Source of the DNA: Aerococcus urinae
Lineage (GTDB): Bacteria; Bacillota; Bacilli; Lactobacillales; Aerococcaceae
NCBI RefSeq assembly: GCF_001543175.1
Contig: NZ_CP014161.1
Coordinates: 992,001-1,056,000 of the forward strand
DNA length: 64,000 nt
Reading direction: 5' to 3'
A program made the translations under genes and the position numbers. Of the stretch, positions 1-10,865 are shown piece after piece. The notes under the pieces were generated by a model that searched no databases, was not told where the DNA came from, and worked only from the letters and a program-made list of their open reading frames with translations. Within the stretch, counting starts at the first letter, position 1; each line of letters starts with the position of its first letter.

Positions 1-90
1 AAACCAACAATTAGAAACGCTTGAAACATTTTTATAGTATAAGAATGAAACGACTCGGATAATATATATGGAAAGTTTCGGTGAAACAAT

Positions 91-702
91 ATGAAAGAAA
101 GACCCTTACAAGTCTTACAATGCATTTATGATAGTGTAAAAAATCAAGGCTATCCCCCCACAGTTAGAGAAATATGTGACCAGGTTGGCCTAGCTTCGAC
201 TTCTACAGTCCATGGCCACCTCAACCGGTTAGAAGCAGGTGGTTATTTATTCAAGGATTCTACTAAACCCAGAGCCTTAGAAATTACTCATAAAGGTCTA
301 AAGATGTTAGGCGTAGACCAACCCGGTATTCCCATTATTGGGACGGTTACTGCCGGACAGCCTATCGATGCCTATGAAGATGTGGATGGCTATTTCCCCA
401 CTCCACCAAGTCTTAATAGTCAAGATGGCGAATATTTCATGTTGCAAATTCGCGGAGAAAGTATGATCGAAACCGGTATCCTTGATGGGGACTATGTCAT
501 TGTTCGCCAACAAAGTTCGGCATCTAATGGTGATATTGTCATTGCTATGACAGATGATGACGAAGCTACCTGTAAACGTTTCTTCAAAGAAAACGGTCAC
601 TTCCGCCTCCAACCTGAGAATGCTAGTTTAGAGCCAATAATTCTTGATGAGGTCACCATATTAGGTAAAGTCGTTAGCCTTTACCGCGAACATACTTTTT
701 AA
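91..702 (+). CDS. lexA: LexA repressor (SOS response)
   Basis: Transcriptional repressor of the SOS regulon that cleaves itself when stimulated by RecA-ssDNA. The 203-residue protein has the N-terminal winged helix with the YPPTVREIC and STSTVHGHL motifs (about residues 21-44), an Ala88-Gly89 cleavage site in VTAGQP, and the peptidase dyad Ser124 (GESM) and Lys162 (CKRF). Those three positions are each three lower than in Bacillus LexA, so the N terminus is slightly short. An in-frame TGA at 82-84 leaves the ATG at 91 as the only start, with GGTGA six bases upstream. An eight-codon mini-ORF (68-94) overlaps the start. I see no clear GAAC-N4-GTTC type LexA box in the 90 bases available. It faces apt across a shared terminator. 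Confidence 0.97.
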   Translation: MKERPLQVLQCIYDSVKNQGYPPTVREICDQVGLASTSTVHGHLNRLEAGGYLFKDSTKPRALEITHKGLKMLGVDQPGIPIIGTVTAGQPIDAYEDVDGYFPTPPSLNSQDGEYFMLQIRGESMIETGILDGDYVIVRQQSSASNGDIVIAMTDDDEATCKRFFKENGHFRLQPENASLEPIILDEVTILGKVVSLYREHTF

Positions 703-705
703 AGC

Positions 706-752
706 AAAAACCGCTCTCTAAGTCAGTGTGAATGACTTAGAGAGCGGTTTTA
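706..752. terminator. Bidirectional terminator between lexA and apt
   Basis: A perfect 15-bp stem (711-725 with 733-747) and a 7-base loop, flanked by AAAAA on the left and TTTT on the right. It can end transcription of lexA on the plus strand and of apt on the minus strand. Confidence 0.95.
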
Positions 753-776
753 TTTGGATTGTAAGCTTTATTACCA

Positions 777-1292
777 TTATCCATAATTAATGAGTGACAG
801 AATATCTAAGTCACTAATTAATTGACGACCTTTAAGGCCTTCTAATTCAATAATAAAGGCAGCACCAACGACTTCACCACCGAGTTCTTCAACGAGTTTT
901 TTAGTGCCACGAATGGTCCCACCAGTGGCCAAGAGATCATCAACAATGAGGACTTTTTGCCCAGGTTGAATAGCATCTTTATGAATTTCAATAGTATTGC
1001 TTCCATATTCTAAATCATATTCAATGCTGACTTTTTCACGAGGTAATTTATTTTTTTTGCGAGCAGGAACGAAGCCCTTATTTAAAGCATAAGCTACTGG
1101 ACAGCCAACGATAAAGCCCCTAGCCTCTGGACCAATGATCACATCTACTGATTTTTCACGAGCAAAATCTGCAATTTTATTAACTGCATATTGAAAAGCC
1201 TCAGGATCCTGGAGTAAAGGCGTGATATCTCTAAAAATAATGCCTTCCTCAGGGAAATTAGGAATATCCTTAATGTAGTCTTTTAAGTTCAT
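777..1292 (-). CDS. apt: Adenine phosphoribosyltransferase
   Basis: Cytosolic purine salvage enzyme that makes AMP from adenine and PRPP. It is 171 residues, the normal family length. The PRPP-binding loop [13 protein letters not shown] lies at about residues 114-126, and RDITPLL and GPEARGF are typical of Apt. The ATG overlaps the recJ stop by four bases, so the two are translationally coupled. The recJ-apt order is common in Firmicutes. It is the last gene of the minus-strand block and is followed by the terminator at 706-752. Confidence 0.97.
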   Translation of the reverse strand: MNLKDYIKDIPNFPEEGIIFRDITPLLQDPEAFQYAVNKIADFAREKSVDVIIGPEARGFIVGCPVAYALNKGFVPARKKNKLPREKVSIEYDLEYGSNTIEIHKDAIQPGQKVLIVDDLLATGGTIRGTKKLVEELGGEVVGAAFIIELEGLKGRQLISDLDILSLINYG

Positions 1293-3607
1293 AAATTATC
1301 CTCCTGGAAAAAATACCGTGTTAAATTATCTATGGTTTCATTTAAAAGAAAGTTTTCTTTTTCAATTCGCTTTGCCCAATTTTTAAGAGTAGTCGATTCC
1401 TTTAAATCGATCTTATTCTGGCCTGGACGAATACGATAAATCTGGCCATCTTGTTCTAAAAGCTCTGCTTCAACTAAAACTTTTAGCAATAAGTTAAGGA
1501 GAGGGAGCGGTATCTTTAGATACTGAGCCAAATCTGCCTTTTTCCCGGTCAAATCAAGTTCTTTATAGAATATAAAATAACGATAAAGCAAAGCAAAGTG
1601 ATCGCGAGTGGGCATACCGATTTTTCTTGCTGATATCGGACTATATGAAAACAGATAGATCGTTTCTATATTCTCATTATGAACGAAGTCTCTTAGCTTT
1701 TGCAAATTTTTTGGTAGTTCAAAAATAACTAACTGGCTATAATGTTCCCTGCTCTGCTTCAAGTCTTCTTCCCCTATTAAACAAGATTGACTAGGAATCT
1801 GCTCCTTATATTGAGCGATTAAGGACTTGCTTTCAAAATAATAATAACTTTGGGAAAGGGAAAAAATAAGGTCAGGATTTTTTTCTCTCCGCCAGTCAAC
1901 GATTATTTTTTGATCGCTAGCCATATCGAGCAAAATGGCTTGTGGCCGACTATTTCCCTGCCAGGTATTAATGGATGCTTCGACAACCAGATCAACACTT
2001 TGGCCAGCCTGTAAATAATTAGCCAGATTTCCCTTCTGAAAACCGATAACCTCTAACTGCTGATTACCCTTAGTCAGAGAAAATTTTAAAGTGTTCTTAT
2101 CTTTTCCTAATTGCTGAGGCGCAGAGATCGATTCATTTTCGATTAAAAATATAGGTTTGGGATTAGCTGTACCAAATGGCTTTAAGCGATTCAGCTCCTG
2201 AATATTTTCTAAGGTCAATTGATCAGCAGTAATCTTGGCGTCAATTGGTAAGGGGACCCTCCCTTCTAATTGTTCTTTGAAGGGCTCAATCGCCTGATAG
2301 ATCGCTGCTTTCCAAGCTTCAAATTGGTCTTCAGCAATGGTCATCCCAGCCGCCATGGCATGTCCCCCACTCTTAGGCGCATATTCCTTTGCAGCTTGGA
2401 GGAGCTTGAAGAGGTTGATTCCTTCAACTGAACGACCTGATCCCTTATATTCTGCCTTCTCAGCATTATAATTTAAAATGATACTAGGCCGCTGATAGCG
2501 TTCTACCAGTCGACTTGCCACAATGCCTAGCACTCCCTCATGCCAATTGGGATGAGCTAAAATGATAATTTCTGGTAATTCTTTCCACTCTTCTACTGCC
2601 TGAATCGCTTGCTGACTAACCTGGTCTACAATTACTCGTCGTTTTTGATTGGTGGTTTCAATGGTATTAACTAATTCCTGGCAATAATCCGGGTCGAAAC
2701 TCGTGAGTAGTTCAACTCCTGGTTTTGCTGAGCCTAAGCGACCTAAAGCGTTAAGTCGTGGAGCAATGTTAAAGGCAATGGTTTCTTCATCGATATGGTT
2801 TAAATCGATATTTTGACTCTTCATTAAAGTCATTAAACCGATTCTTTCACTATGTGCCATAATCTTTAAGCCTTGTTGAACAATGCTACGATTTTCATCC
2901 TCTAAGCGGACCAGATCAGCGATTGTTCCAATCGCACAGACATCCAAATATTCGACTGGTAAGCTACCGGTTATCGCTTGGGCTAACTTAAAGGCGACTC
3001 CAGCACCACATAAATCATCAAAAGGATAATTTCCCTCAGGATGTCTGGGATGAACAATGGCATAGGCATCAGGTAAAGTGTTTCCAATTTCATGGTGGTC
3101 AGTGATAATTACATTAACACCAGCCTCTTCGGCATATTTCACTGCCTCATGACCGGCGACACCGTTATCACAGGTTAGAATTAATTGAACCCCTTGCTTA
3201 ATGTAGTAGGCATAAACTTCCTTATTAGGACCGTAGCCATCCACAAAGCGATCTGGTAGGTAATACGTTACGTTAGCCCCTATGGATTCTAAAAGTTCAT
3301 AGAGAATCGTGGTTGCTGTAATTCCATCGGCATCATAGTCACCATAGATTAATATGAGCTCATTATTTCTAACGGCTTCTTGCAAACGATCAATGGCCTT
3401 TTGCATATCATGAAGCAGAAAAGGATCGTGAAAATGAGGCTTTTCACTCAAAAAATCATTAATTTCTTGAATGTTTTGTTTCCCCCTCTGAAAAAGTAAA
3501 TCGACCAGGAGTGGCGATAACTGAGTTTCCTTAACCACTTGCTCTTTTTCTAGGTCAGATTGATCAAAACTTGGCTTTAATTGCCACTCATAATTTGCCT
3601 TTAGCAT
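1289..3607 (-). CDS. recJ: Single-stranded-DNA-specific 5'-3' exonuclease RecJ
   Basis: DNA repair exonuclease that degrades single-stranded DNA 5' to 3' in recombination and mismatch or base excision repair. Visible motifs are the DHH-family metal sites YGDYDADG (residues 88-95) and TDHH (169-172), and the DHHA1 motif GGHAMAAG (414-421) preceded by GSGRSVEG. The 772 residues include a C-terminal extension of roughly 200 residues, normal for Firmicute RecJ but absent from the shorter proteobacterial enzyme. It lies upstream of apt with a four-base overlap and downstream of a short-chain dehydrogenase gene. Confidence 0.96.
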   Translation of the reverse strand: MLKANYEWQLKPSFDQSDLEKEQVVKETQLSPLLVDLLFQRGKQNIQEINDFLSEKPHFHDPFLLHDMQKAIDRLQEAVRNNELILIYGDYDADGITATTILYELLESIGANVTYYLPDRFVDGYGPNKEVYAYYIKQGVQLILTCDNGVAGHEAVKYAEEAGVNVIITDHHEIGNTLPDAYAIVHPRHPEGNYPFDDLCGAGVAFKLAQAITGSLPVEYLDVCAIGTIADLVRLEDENRSIVQQGLKIMAHSERIGLMTLMKSQNIDLNHIDEETIAFNIAPRLNALGRLGSAKPGVELLTSFDPDYCQELVNTIETTNQKRRVIVDQVSQQAIQAVEEWKELPEIIILAHPNWHEGVLGIVASRLVERYQRPSIILNYNAEKAEYKGSGRSVEGINLFKLLQAAKEYAPKSGGHAMAAGMTIAEDQFEAWKAAIYQAIEPFKEQLEGRVPLPIDAKITADQLTLENIQELNRLKPFGTANPKPIFLIENESISAPQQLGKDKNTLKFSLTKGNQQLEVIGFQKGNLANYLQAGQSVDLVVEASINTWQGNSRPQAILLDMASDQKIIVDWRREKNPDLIFSLSQSYYYFESKSLIAQYKEQIPSQSCLIGEEDLKQSREHYSQLVIFELPKNLQKLRDFVHNENIETIYLFSYSPISARKIGMPTRDHFALLYRYFIFYKELDLTGKKADLAQYLKIPLPLLNLLLKVLVEAELLEQDGQIYRIRPGQNKIDLKESTTLKNWAKRIEKENFLLNETIDNLTRYFFQEDNL

Positions 3608-3646
3608 AACTAACCCCTTTCTTTAGCATCTTGATGACACTTACCC

Positions 3647-4462
3647 TTAACGTGATTTTATCCGAGACATGGTCCAATGAATCAAACGGTAGCCTAAGGG
3701 AACCGAAAGCGACAAGACCTTGTTTATGCAGGCATAGTAATTAGGAACAACAACTTCCATCTTGTTTCTTTTTATTCCCTGGCAAATCGCTTGGGCAACT
3801 TCTCCTGCTTCAACTGTGAATGCATCGACTGCCTGAATAAATTGTCCACTCGGATCTGCCTGGTCAAAAAAAGCGGTCTTTACTGGGCCAGGTAAAACAG
3901 TCATTACTTGAATGGGTGTTGACCATAGCTCTTGTCTTAAGCCATTAGCAAAAGCCAACAAACCAGCCTTAGATGCAGCATAGCTAGCATTGCCAGCGGT
4001 TTGAATGCGCGCGGCAATTGATGCTAAAATCACCAAATAGGTCTTACTTAAGCCTTGATCAAGCATGGCAATGGCGATGCGTTGGCAAAGATAGATGGCA
4101 CTTAGCAAATTGGTATTGATCTGTTCCAAGGTATGGGCATCACTTTGCCGAATAACCCGTTCAAAATAGCCTAAGCCAGCACTATGGACGACAATCCTTA
4201 TGGAATAACGCTCAAAAGCATAGTGGACTAGACGATCAATTGTCTCTAAATCATTTAAGTCAGCTGGAAAAATATCTACAGCTCTTGCGCCAGCCTCTAA
4301 GCATAGCTGCTTACTTTCTTCCAAGCGTTCCTGGTGCCTAGCGGTTAGTAAGAGTGAGTAGCCTGCCTTAGCCAAAGCAATTGCAGTAGCGCGACCAATA
4401 CCACTAGAAGCTCCAGTAATCAAGGCCCACTGTCCTTGCCTGTCCTTATCATTTAATGGCAT
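3647..4462 (-). CDS. Short-chain dehydrogenase/reductase (SDR family)
   Basis: NAD(P)-dependent oxidoreductase of the classical SDR fold, substrate unknown. The Rossmann motif GASSGIG is near the N terminus and the catalytic YxxxK appears as YAASK. I prefer the ATG at 4462 (271 residues), which has AAGGA 11 bases upstream. A TTG at 4471 would have almost no spacing. The start overlaps the end of rnz, so it is probably cotranscribed with obgE and rnz. It resembles the DltE/YqjQ type of SDR often found beside rnz, but the substrate cannot be deduced. Confidence 0.9.
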   Translation of the reverse strand: MPLNDKDRQGQWALITGASSGIGRATAIALAKAGYSLLLTARHQERLEESKQLCLEAGARAVDIFPADLNDLETIDRLVHYAFERYSIRIVVHSAGLGYFERVIRQSDAHTLEQINTNLLSAIYLCQRIAIAMLDQGLSKTYLVILASIAARIQTAGNASYAASKAGLLAFANGLRQELWSTPIQVMTVLPGPVKTAFFDQADPSGQFIQAVDAFTVEAGEVAQAICQGIKRNKMEVVVPNYYACINKVLSLSVPLGYRLIHWTMSRIKSR

Positions 4463-5372
4463 AGCTATCAAAATCCTTCACCACTTTGCTAGCAGGAAAT
4501 ATTTTTTCGGCACCTTTTTGCAACTCTTTAGCCATTGCCCCGACATAACGTGCCGAAATATGGGTTAGGTAGAGCTGCTTAGCTCCGGCTTTCTTAGCCA
4601 CCATGGCAGCCTGACTAGCAGTCGAATGATAATAATCATGGGCCATTTTCTCTTCACCAGCCTCAAAAGTCGCTTCGTGGACCAAAACATCAGCGTTTTG
4701 AGCTAAATCAATCCCAGCCTGGCAATAGCGGGTATCCCCATAGATGCTGACAATTTTTCCGCGCTTATCTGGCCCAAGAAAGTCTTTTCCTTGAAGTTCC
4801 CTACCATCTTCCAATTGAATGGTCAAGCCTGCCTTTAATTGCCCTAAGAGCGGGCCATTTGGGACTCCTGCTTCCCGGGCCTTATCTATTAATAATTCAC
4901 CAGCTGAATCGGCTTCTTCCACCCTAAAACCATAACTAGGAACAATATGGTCTAAAGTTGCATATTTAACCGTAAATTGCTGGTCTTCAAAAGCAATACC
5001 AGATTGGTCTAATTCCTGGTAATAAATTGGATAGGTTAGGCGGGTTTTGGATATTCCCAAACTCGTTTGAACATATTTTTTCACGCCTTTGGGTCCATAA
5101 ATAGTTAAGGGAACATTTTCTCCACCTTGGAAGCTTCGGCTACTTAAGAAGCCGGGTAAACCATACATATGGTCACCATGAACATGGGAGATAAATATTT
5201 TAGTTACTTTTCTGGGTTTCAAAGTTGTTTTAAGAAACTGCTGTTGACTGCCTTCCCCACAATCAAACATCCACATTTCATTGCGCTCGTCTAATAATTT
5301 TAACAGGGTACAAGACACATTGCGGGCCTTGCTGGGTACTCCTGCACCAGTACCTAAAAAAGTTAACTCCAT
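4449..5372 (-). CDS. rnz: Ribonuclease Z
   Basis: Zinc-dependent tRNA 3'-processing endonuclease of the metallo-beta-lactamase fold. The metal motif SHVHGDH gives His63, His65, Asp67 and His68. Further expected ligands lie in GDTRYC, HEATFE and THISARY. At 307 residues it is a normal short-form RNase Z (ElaC). It sits 10 bases downstream of obgE, and its end overlaps the following SDR gene, consistent with one transcript. Confidence 0.97.
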   Translation of the reverse strand: MELTFLGTGAGVPSKARNVSCTLLKLLDERNEMWMFDCGEGSQQQFLKTTLKPRKVTKIFISHVHGDHMYGLPGFLSSRSFQGGENVPLTIYGPKGVKKYVQTSLGISKTRLTYPIYYQELDQSGIAFEDQQFTVKYATLDHIVPSYGFRVEEADSAGELLIDKAREAGVPNGPLLGQLKAGLTIQLEDGRELQGKDFLGPDKRGKIVSIYGDTRYCQAGIDLAQNADVLVHEATFEAGEEKMAHDYYHSTASQAAMVAKKAGAKQLYLTHISARYVGAMAKELQKGAEKIFPASKVVKDFDSYAIK

Positions 5373-5382
5373 AAATATTCAC

Positions 5383-6717
5383 CTAATCTAAAAATTCAAA
5401 TTCATAGTCTAACAAGCGCACAATATCGCCTGATTTGGCTCCCTTTTCCCGCAACGCTTCGTCGACACCTTGTTTTTTCAAGCGACGAGCAAAGCGCATA
5501 GCACTTTCATCATATTCTAAGTTCGCCATCTTGAAATCTTTTTCTATGCGTCTACCGGACAGGATAAAAGTACCGTCACTATCCCGGTTAATATAGAAGT
5601 AAGGTTCCTCTTCCTCAATTTGATAATTGACGCTTTCCCTTTGATCTTCTACTGCCTTTTCTGCCTCTAGGGCTTCTCTTCGTTCGGTTTCTTCATCGAT
5701 CAATACAGCGGTATGGTCCATCAAATCGTTAATCCCAGCATGGGTGAAGGCAGAAATAGGATAAATTTCAGGTACGCTTAAGTCAGGATAGTTGTCTGAA
5801 AAGTAAGTGTTTAACTTCTCTTTAAATTCTTCTAAGTATAAGACTGCTTCTGGAATGTCCATCTTATTTGCAACAATAATCGTCGGTCTAGCGATAAGCT
5901 CCTCATCGTAGTTGCTGAGTTCCTTGTTGATTTTTACATAATCCTCAAAAGGATCCCGGTTTTCATAAGCGCCCATATCAACCACATGTAAGATTACCTT
6001 TGTTCGTTCAATATGACGCAAAAATCGCATGCCAAGGCCAATTCCTTCCGAGGCGCCCTCAATTAGGCCGGGAAGGTCAGCTAAGACAAATTCCTCATGG
6101 TTTCTTGTCGTTACCACACCTAAATTAGGATTAATAGTAGTGAAATGATAGTCCCCTACCTTAGGCTTTGCTGCACTGACAACAGACAGCAAGGTCGATT
6201 TTCCGACTGATGGAAAACCGACTAAACCCGCATCCGCTAAAAGTTTTAATTCCAGCTGCAGGGTTCTCTCTTGGCCGGGCTCGCCATTTTCAGCGATTTC
6301 TGGGGCAGGATTATTATGAGTGGCAAATTTGATATTACCTCGTCCGCCACGACCTCCCTTAGCGACTATGAGCTCCTGACCGTCTTCCACTAAATCGCCA
6401 ATCAAGTCACCTGTATCAAAGTCGCGAACTGTTGTTCCAGGAGGCACTGGGACGACTAAGTCATCTGCCCCACGTCCATAACGGCCCTTGGTCATTCCAT
6501 TCTCTCCAGGCTTGGCCTTAAAGTGACGATTGTAGCGGAAATCAATCAGGGTTCTTAAGCCTTCATCCACCTTGAAAATCACATCACCGCCACGACCACC
6601 ATCACCACCAGCGGGGCCTCCATCAGGACGGTATTTTTCACGGAGAAAGGCAACTAAACCATCGCCTCCCTTGCCGGCTTTAACCCATATTTTGGCATAA
6701 TCATAAAATGTTGACAT
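5383..6717 (-). CDS. obgE: GTPase ObgE/CgtA
   Basis: Essential ribosome-associated GTPase acting in 50S assembly and the stress response. The three-domain Obg layout is visible: a glycine-rich Obg fold (about 1-158), a G domain with the P-loop GFPSVGKST (167-175) and NKMD, and a C-terminal OCT domain ending in the tail [12 protein letters not shown]-like region. Length is 444 residues. An AGGAGG-type site precedes the ATG. It heads or continues the cluster obgE-rnz-SDR-recJ-apt downstream of glyS. Confidence 0.97.
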   Translation of the reverse strand: MSTFYDYAKIWVKAGKGGDGLVAFLREKYRPDGGPAGGDGGRGGDVIFKVDEGLRTLIDFRYNRHFKAKPGENGMTKGRYGRGADDLVVPVPPGTTVRDFDTGDLIGDLVEDGQELIVAKGGRGGRGNIKFATHNNPAPEIAENGEPGQERTLQLELKLLADAGLVGFPSVGKSTLLSVVSAAKPKVGDYHFTTINPNLGVVTTRNHEEFVLADLPGLIEGASEGIGLGMRFLRHIERTKVILHVVDMGAYENRDPFEDYVKINKELSNYDEELIARPTIIVANKMDIPEAVLYLEEFKEKLNTYFSDNYPDLSVPEIYPISAFTHAGINDLMDHTAVLIDEETERREALEAEKAVEDQRESVNYQIEEEEPYFYINRDSDGTFILSGRRIEKDFKMANLEYDESAMRFARRLKKQGVDEALREKGAKSGDIVRLLDYEFEFLD

Positions 6718-6747
6718 GGTCCCCCTCCTTTCAAAGTTTTTATATTA

Positions 6748-8841
6748 TTACTTAGCTTGTAAGGCTTGGACATTATAATGCTTTGTGATCGCTTGGTCAA
6801 TTAGGTTTAAGAGTGCTAAGCGGTTGTTGCGGATGTCTTGGTTATCGGTAAAGACCATGTTATCTTCAAAGAATTGAGTAATTATTGGCGTTAAAGCGGT
6901 AATTTCCTCATAAGCTTCTTCTACTCCTTCATCTAGTCTTAAATCCGACACCGCTTGGTAGAGATCACTTTCCGAATCGCTTTCAAATAAATCTTCGTTT
7001 ACGAGGGGAAGTTCAACCTCTTCTTGGCTAACTTTAAGGATAATATTATTGATCCGTTGCCATGCTTCGACATTATCTTTATAGTCTTCGTCTTCTTTGT
7101 GAGCATTTAATAATTCAGCAGCCTGGATAATGGTTAATACATCGATATATTTAGCTTCCCTAGCGGCTTGAGAAATATCAAAGCGAATTTCCTTGTCAGC
7201 CAAGTTATTCTTAAGCCGGTCAGATAAGAATTGGATAATGGCCTGACTCAATTCGACTTGCTTATCTTGGTCAAAGTCATAAACCTGTTCAAAGATATCC
7301 TGCAAGGCTTGATGCCACTCTAAAGGTAAGTGTTCAGCTTCTAAGATCGCTAAAATACCAATCATTTGCCGTCTTAAGGCAAAGGGATCGTTAGAACCAG
7401 AAGGAATTTTTCCAATAGCAAAGAAAGAAATAATTGATTCTAATTTATCACTAATAGCAAATAGAAGACCTAGTGGACTTTGGGGAAGTTCGCTCGCGTT
7501 ACCACTTGGTAAATAGTGTTCACGAATCGCTTTGGCAACTTGTGGGTCTTCTCCCGCTTTTTTAGCATAAATTTCCCCAATAATTCCTTGCAATTCACTA
7601 AATTCATCCACGATTTGAGTTACCAGGTCAAATTTATAGATAGAAGCGGTACGGTCGATTTCTTGGGTAAAGTCAGTGGCTAATTGCCCCGCAAAGACTT
7701 CATGCATGGCCCAGTTTTCATAGAGATAGTGAGCAATTTTTCCGGTTCTTTCCATTTTTTGTTTCATAGAACCGATCTCCGCATGGAAAGTCACATCGGT
7801 TAGCTTTTGAGCGAAATCATCAATAGCATGCTTTTGGTCTTCTTCTACAAAGAACATGGCATCTTCTAAACGAGCCACTAGCACCTTTTCGTTCCCATTT
7901 TTAACGGTTTCAATATGGTCATGGTTACCATTTCTTAAAGCTATGAAATGAGGCAATAACTTACCTTCTTGGTCTTCCACCGCAAAATAGCGTTGGTGTT
8001 CCCGCATACTTGTAATCAAGACAGGGGCTGGAAGAGATAAATATTTTTCATCAAAATCCCCTACAAAAGCTGTTGGATATTCAACAATTTGGGTCACTTC
8101 TTCGAGTAGATCTTGATCAAGTGGCACCTGATAATTATTTTCTTTGGCAAGGGCTTCAATTTGTTCCTTAATCATTTGTTTTCTCTTATCTTGATTAACA
8201 ATGACAGCTGCTTTTTCCAGGCTTTCTTCATAAAGACTAGCATGACTGATTTCAACACTTTCATTATAGAGAAAACGATGACCGCGAGAAAGATTGCCAG
8301 CTTCAACCGCTAGGACATTAAAAGGAATAACCTCTTTATCTAATAGGGATACGATCCAGTGAACTGGACGGATATAGCGGAATTCGTGAGAATCCCAATG
8401 CATAGAGACAGGGAAATTCATCTCACTGACACAATTTTTAATATCTGCTAATACCTCTTCAACATTAAGGCCTTCAGAGCGCACGGTAACGTACGCATAG
8501 TCTTCGCCTTTTAATTCTTTAAAATAGATATCATCAACAGTTAGTCCCTTACCACGCGCAAACCCCATGGCCGCCTTGGTCCAATTCCCTGCGTCATCTT
8601 GGGCAATTCGTTTGGCCGGTCCTTTAGCTTCTTCTTCAAAAGTGCTTTGGCGGTCAGCCAATTCTTTTACTAAAACCGCAAAACGTCTCGGTGTAGCAAA
8701 AGTTTCAATCGAACCATAAGTTAAGCGATTTTCATCAAGAAATTTTTCGACCCGTTCTTGAAATTGCTTACTGATGCTACGAACATATTGGGCTGGCATT
8801 TCTTCTAAGCCGATTTCAATTAAATAGCTGTGATTATTCAT
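6748..8841 (-). CDS. glyS: Glycyl-tRNA synthetase, beta subunit
   Basis: Beta chain of the bacterial heterotetrameric GlyRS, which charges tRNA-Gly together with GlyQ. At 697 residues it has normal length and starts with the family signature [11 protein letters not shown], followed by an HD-like core with [12 protein letters not shown]-like and [12 protein letters not shown]-type motifs. It overlaps the end of glyQ by eight bases, so the two subunits are translationally coupled. Both are controlled by the T-box leader upstream of glyQ. Confidence 0.97.
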   Translation of the reverse strand: MNNHSYLIEIGLEEMPAQYVRSISKQFQERVEKFLDENRLTYGSIETFATPRRFAVLVKELADRQSTFEEEAKGPAKRIAQDDAGNWTKAAMGFARGKGLTVDDIYFKELKGEDYAYVTVRSEGLNVEEVLADIKNCVSEMNFPVSMHWDSHEFRYIRPVHWIVSLLDKEVIPFNVLAVEAGNLSRGHRFLYNESVEISHASLYEESLEKAAVIVNQDKRKQMIKEQIEALAKENNYQVPLDQDLLEEVTQIVEYPTAFVGDFDEKYLSLPAPVLITSMREHQRYFAVEDQEGKLLPHFIALRNGNHDHIETVKNGNEKVLVARLEDAMFFVEEDQKHAIDDFAQKLTDVTFHAEIGSMKQKMERTGKIAHYLYENWAMHEVFAGQLATDFTQEIDRTASIYKFDLVTQIVDEFSELQGIIGEIYAKKAGEDPQVAKAIREHYLPSGNASELPQSPLGLLFAISDKLESIISFFAIGKIPSGSNDPFALRRQMIGILAILEAEHLPLEWHQALQDIFEQVYDFDQDKQVELSQAIIQFLSDRLKNNLADKEIRFDISQAAREAKYIDVLTIIQAAELLNAHKEDEDYKDNVEAWQRINNIILKVSQEEVELPLVNEDLFESDSESDLYQAVSDLRLDEGVEEAYEEITALTPIITQFFEDNMVFTDNQDIRNNRLALLNLIDQAITKHYNVQALQAK

Positions 8842-9760
8842 GCTTACCGTCCTCCTTCAAATAGCTTTGGGCTTCTTCGCGTGATAATAAGGGGAAACCT
8901 AATTCTTTACGTTTTTCAACCATTAGACGTGCTACCCGTCTTGCCATGTGGCGAACCCGAGCCAAGTAAGCCGCACGGTCGGTCACTGACACAACGCCCC
9001 GGGCATCCAACAAATTAAAGGTATGTGAACATTTAAGGATATAGTCGTAGGCTGGGTGAACTAGGCCGTTATCGATCTGTTGATTGGCCTCTCTTTCATA
9101 GGCGTCAAAATTATTAAATAACATCTGTGTATCCGCCTTTTCAAAGGAATAAGTCGAATGTTCAAATTCAGGTTGTTTAAAGATTTCTCCGTATTTCACA
9201 CCTCGAGACCATTCCAAATCATAGACGGAGTCTACTCCTTGAAGGTAGGAAGCAAGTCTTTCAATCCCATAAGTGAGCTCAGAAGTGGTCGGATAACAAT
9301 CTAAACCACCCACTTGTTGGAAATAAGTAAATTGAGTGATTTCCATTCCATCTAACCAAACTTCCCAACCTAAACCAGCACAACCCATCGATGGGTTTTC
9401 CCAGTTATCTTCAACAAAACGAATATCATGCTTCAAAGGATCGATCCCTAAGCTCTTAAGACTTTCGATATAGAGTTCCTGAATATTATCAGGATTTGGT
9501 TTCATGACCACTTGATATTGATGGTGTTGGTAAAGACGGTTAGGGTTTTGACCGTAACGGCCATCGTCGGGACGCCGTGAAGGTTCTACATAACAGGCAT
9601 TCCAAGGTTCTGGTCCAATAGCTCTTAAGAAAGTATATGGACTCATGGTCCCTGCACCTTTTTCGGTATCATAGGCATTTAACACTAAACACCCTTGATT
9701 AGACCAAAATTGATGCAAGGCAAGAATCATTTCCTGAACGGTTTTGGCAGTAGTTGTCAT
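8834..9760 (-). CDS. glyQ: Glycyl-tRNA synthetase, alpha subunit
   Basis: Catalytic class II subunit of the alpha2beta2 GlyRS. The 308-residue protein carries the family core: [30 protein letters not shown] and the [18 protein letters not shown] stretch. The ATG at 9760 has GAGGAAGTC upstream. It is the first gene of the glyQS operon, with the T-box leader directly upstream. Confidence 0.97.
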   Translation of the reverse strand: MTTTAKTVQEMILALHQFWSNQGCLVLNAYDTEKGAGTMSPYTFLRAIGPEPWNACYVEPSRRPDDGRYGQNPNRLYQHHQYQVVMKPNPDNIQELYIESLKSLGIDPLKHDIRFVEDNWENPSMGCAGLGWEVWLDGMEITQFTYFQQVGGLDCYPTTSELTYGIERLASYLQGVDSVYDLEWSRGVKYGEIFKQPEFEHSTYSFEKADTQMLFNNFDAYEREANQQIDNGLVHPAYDYILKCSHTFNLLDARGVVSVTDRAAYLARVRHMARRVARLMVEKRKELGFPLLSREEAQSYLKEDGKHE

Positions 9761-9833
9761 CTGACTTCCTCACTCTCATTTTTATTTCGAATCTGAAATT
9801 GACAATAGACTAATTTATGGGTTTTTGCTAGCA

Positions 9834-10015
9834 AAGAAAAACCCTATGTATACAAAAAGGTATACATAGGGACGATGGTTTCGCGGTTCCACCCTACTTC
9901 TAGCTCAGGCTAGCTCTTTTTTAATAATGCTCTAGTACGCCCTTCCAAGCTTTATCTGGCCTTTTCTCACTATCAAGGCTCACTTTGCAGATAGAAGACA
10001 TGTACTCCTTACTAG
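9834..10015 (-). promoter_or_regulatory. T-box leader of glyQS (tRNA-Gly sensing)
   Basis: Read on the minus strand. Stem I can form from CTAGTA (near 10010) pairing with TACTAG (near 9933), with ATCTG/CAGAT and GCCTT/AAGGC stacked above it. A GGC glycine codon at 9941-9939 sits on the 3' side of the likely specifier loop. The conserved T-box GGTGGAACCGCG is at 9892-9881. It is followed by the terminator hairpin 9871-9842 (12-bp stem) and a U-rich run. Uncharged tRNA-Gly should favour the antiterminator. The T-box and terminator are clear. The specifier assignment is my inference. This leader accounts for most of the gene-free stretch 9761-10064. Confidence 0.93.
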
Positions 10016-10064
10016 TTATCACATTAGTATATTATCATACTTATAATACTTCACGACTTCTAAG

Positions 10065-10832
10065 CTAGTCAAGCGGATTAGAAAAATTCGCCAACTTATC
10101 GATAAAGCTTTTGCTTTTCAGGTGCAAGCCCACATATTCATCATATAAATCATCGATTGCTCGTCGAATCACGGCTTGACTTTGACTATTTAACTGAATA
10201 CTTTCTAGCTTAGCAAAGTTAATTTGACTGAACAGCTTGACGAAATGTGCTGCTCGAGCTGGCCAATGGAGTCTTCTAGGATCCCTACCGAAATGCTTTT
10301 GGCACAATAGCCCATCAAAAGCAACTGAAAAATCAAAAATCCCCTGGTCCTCTTGACAGATTTGACAGGCATGCAATTGGGGCATGACCCCAAATTTAGC
10401 CAAGAGCTGAACTTCTAAAATATTAGAAATAATGGCGGGATTAAAACCTGTCTCAATCTTATCTAAAGCCTGTTCAAGTTGAGTAAAAAGTACCTGGTCG
10501 ACTTCTCTATCCGGCATAGAGGCGTCCACTAAATGGCAGAGATAGCTGGCGTAAGCCATCGCTTCTAAATCACTCATGGTATGCTTGGGAAAAGTCATCG
10601 ACTTGACTTCTTTAAGAAAGGAAAAGCCCCGATCATTGATCGTACCAATATATTCCGCCCTAACAAAGGCAAAGCTAGGTTGCTTCAACACATTATTAGG
10701 TTTATGAATATTACGAACAAAAAACATGCGCTTGCCATAGGGTTGAGTAAAAATCTTAACCAGCAAATCTTTTTCCTTATAGGGCCTTTGATAGAGAACA
10801 ATCCCCGGAAAAGTTGCTTGATTGATGGTCAT
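10065..10832 (-). CDS. recO: DNA repair protein RecO
   Basis: Recombination mediator that works with RecF and RecR to load RecA on SSB-coated DNA. The 255-residue protein has an N-terminal OB fold (about 1-80) with the family motif GIVLYQRPYKEKDLL. A zinc-finger-like set Cys156, Cys159, Cys177 and His180 is visible, in which the last ligand is His rather than the usual Cys. It lies 33 bases downstream of era, the normal Firmicute order. Confidence 0.94.
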   Translation of the reverse strand: MTINQATFPGIVLYQRPYKEKDLLVKIFTQPYGKRMFFVRNIHKPNNVLKQPSFAFVRAEYIGTINDRGFSFLKEVKSMTFPKHTMSDLEAMAYASYLCHLVDASMPDREVDQVLFTQLEQALDKIETGFNPAIISNILEVQLLAKFGVMPQLHACQICQEDQGIFDFSVAFDGLLCQKHFGRDPRRLHWPARAAHFVKLFSQINFAKLESIQLNSQSQAVIRRAIDDLYDEYVGLHLKSKSFIDKLANFSNPLD

Positions 10833-10865
10833 ATTCTCACTCTTTCTAGCTACTCTTAAAGTTTA

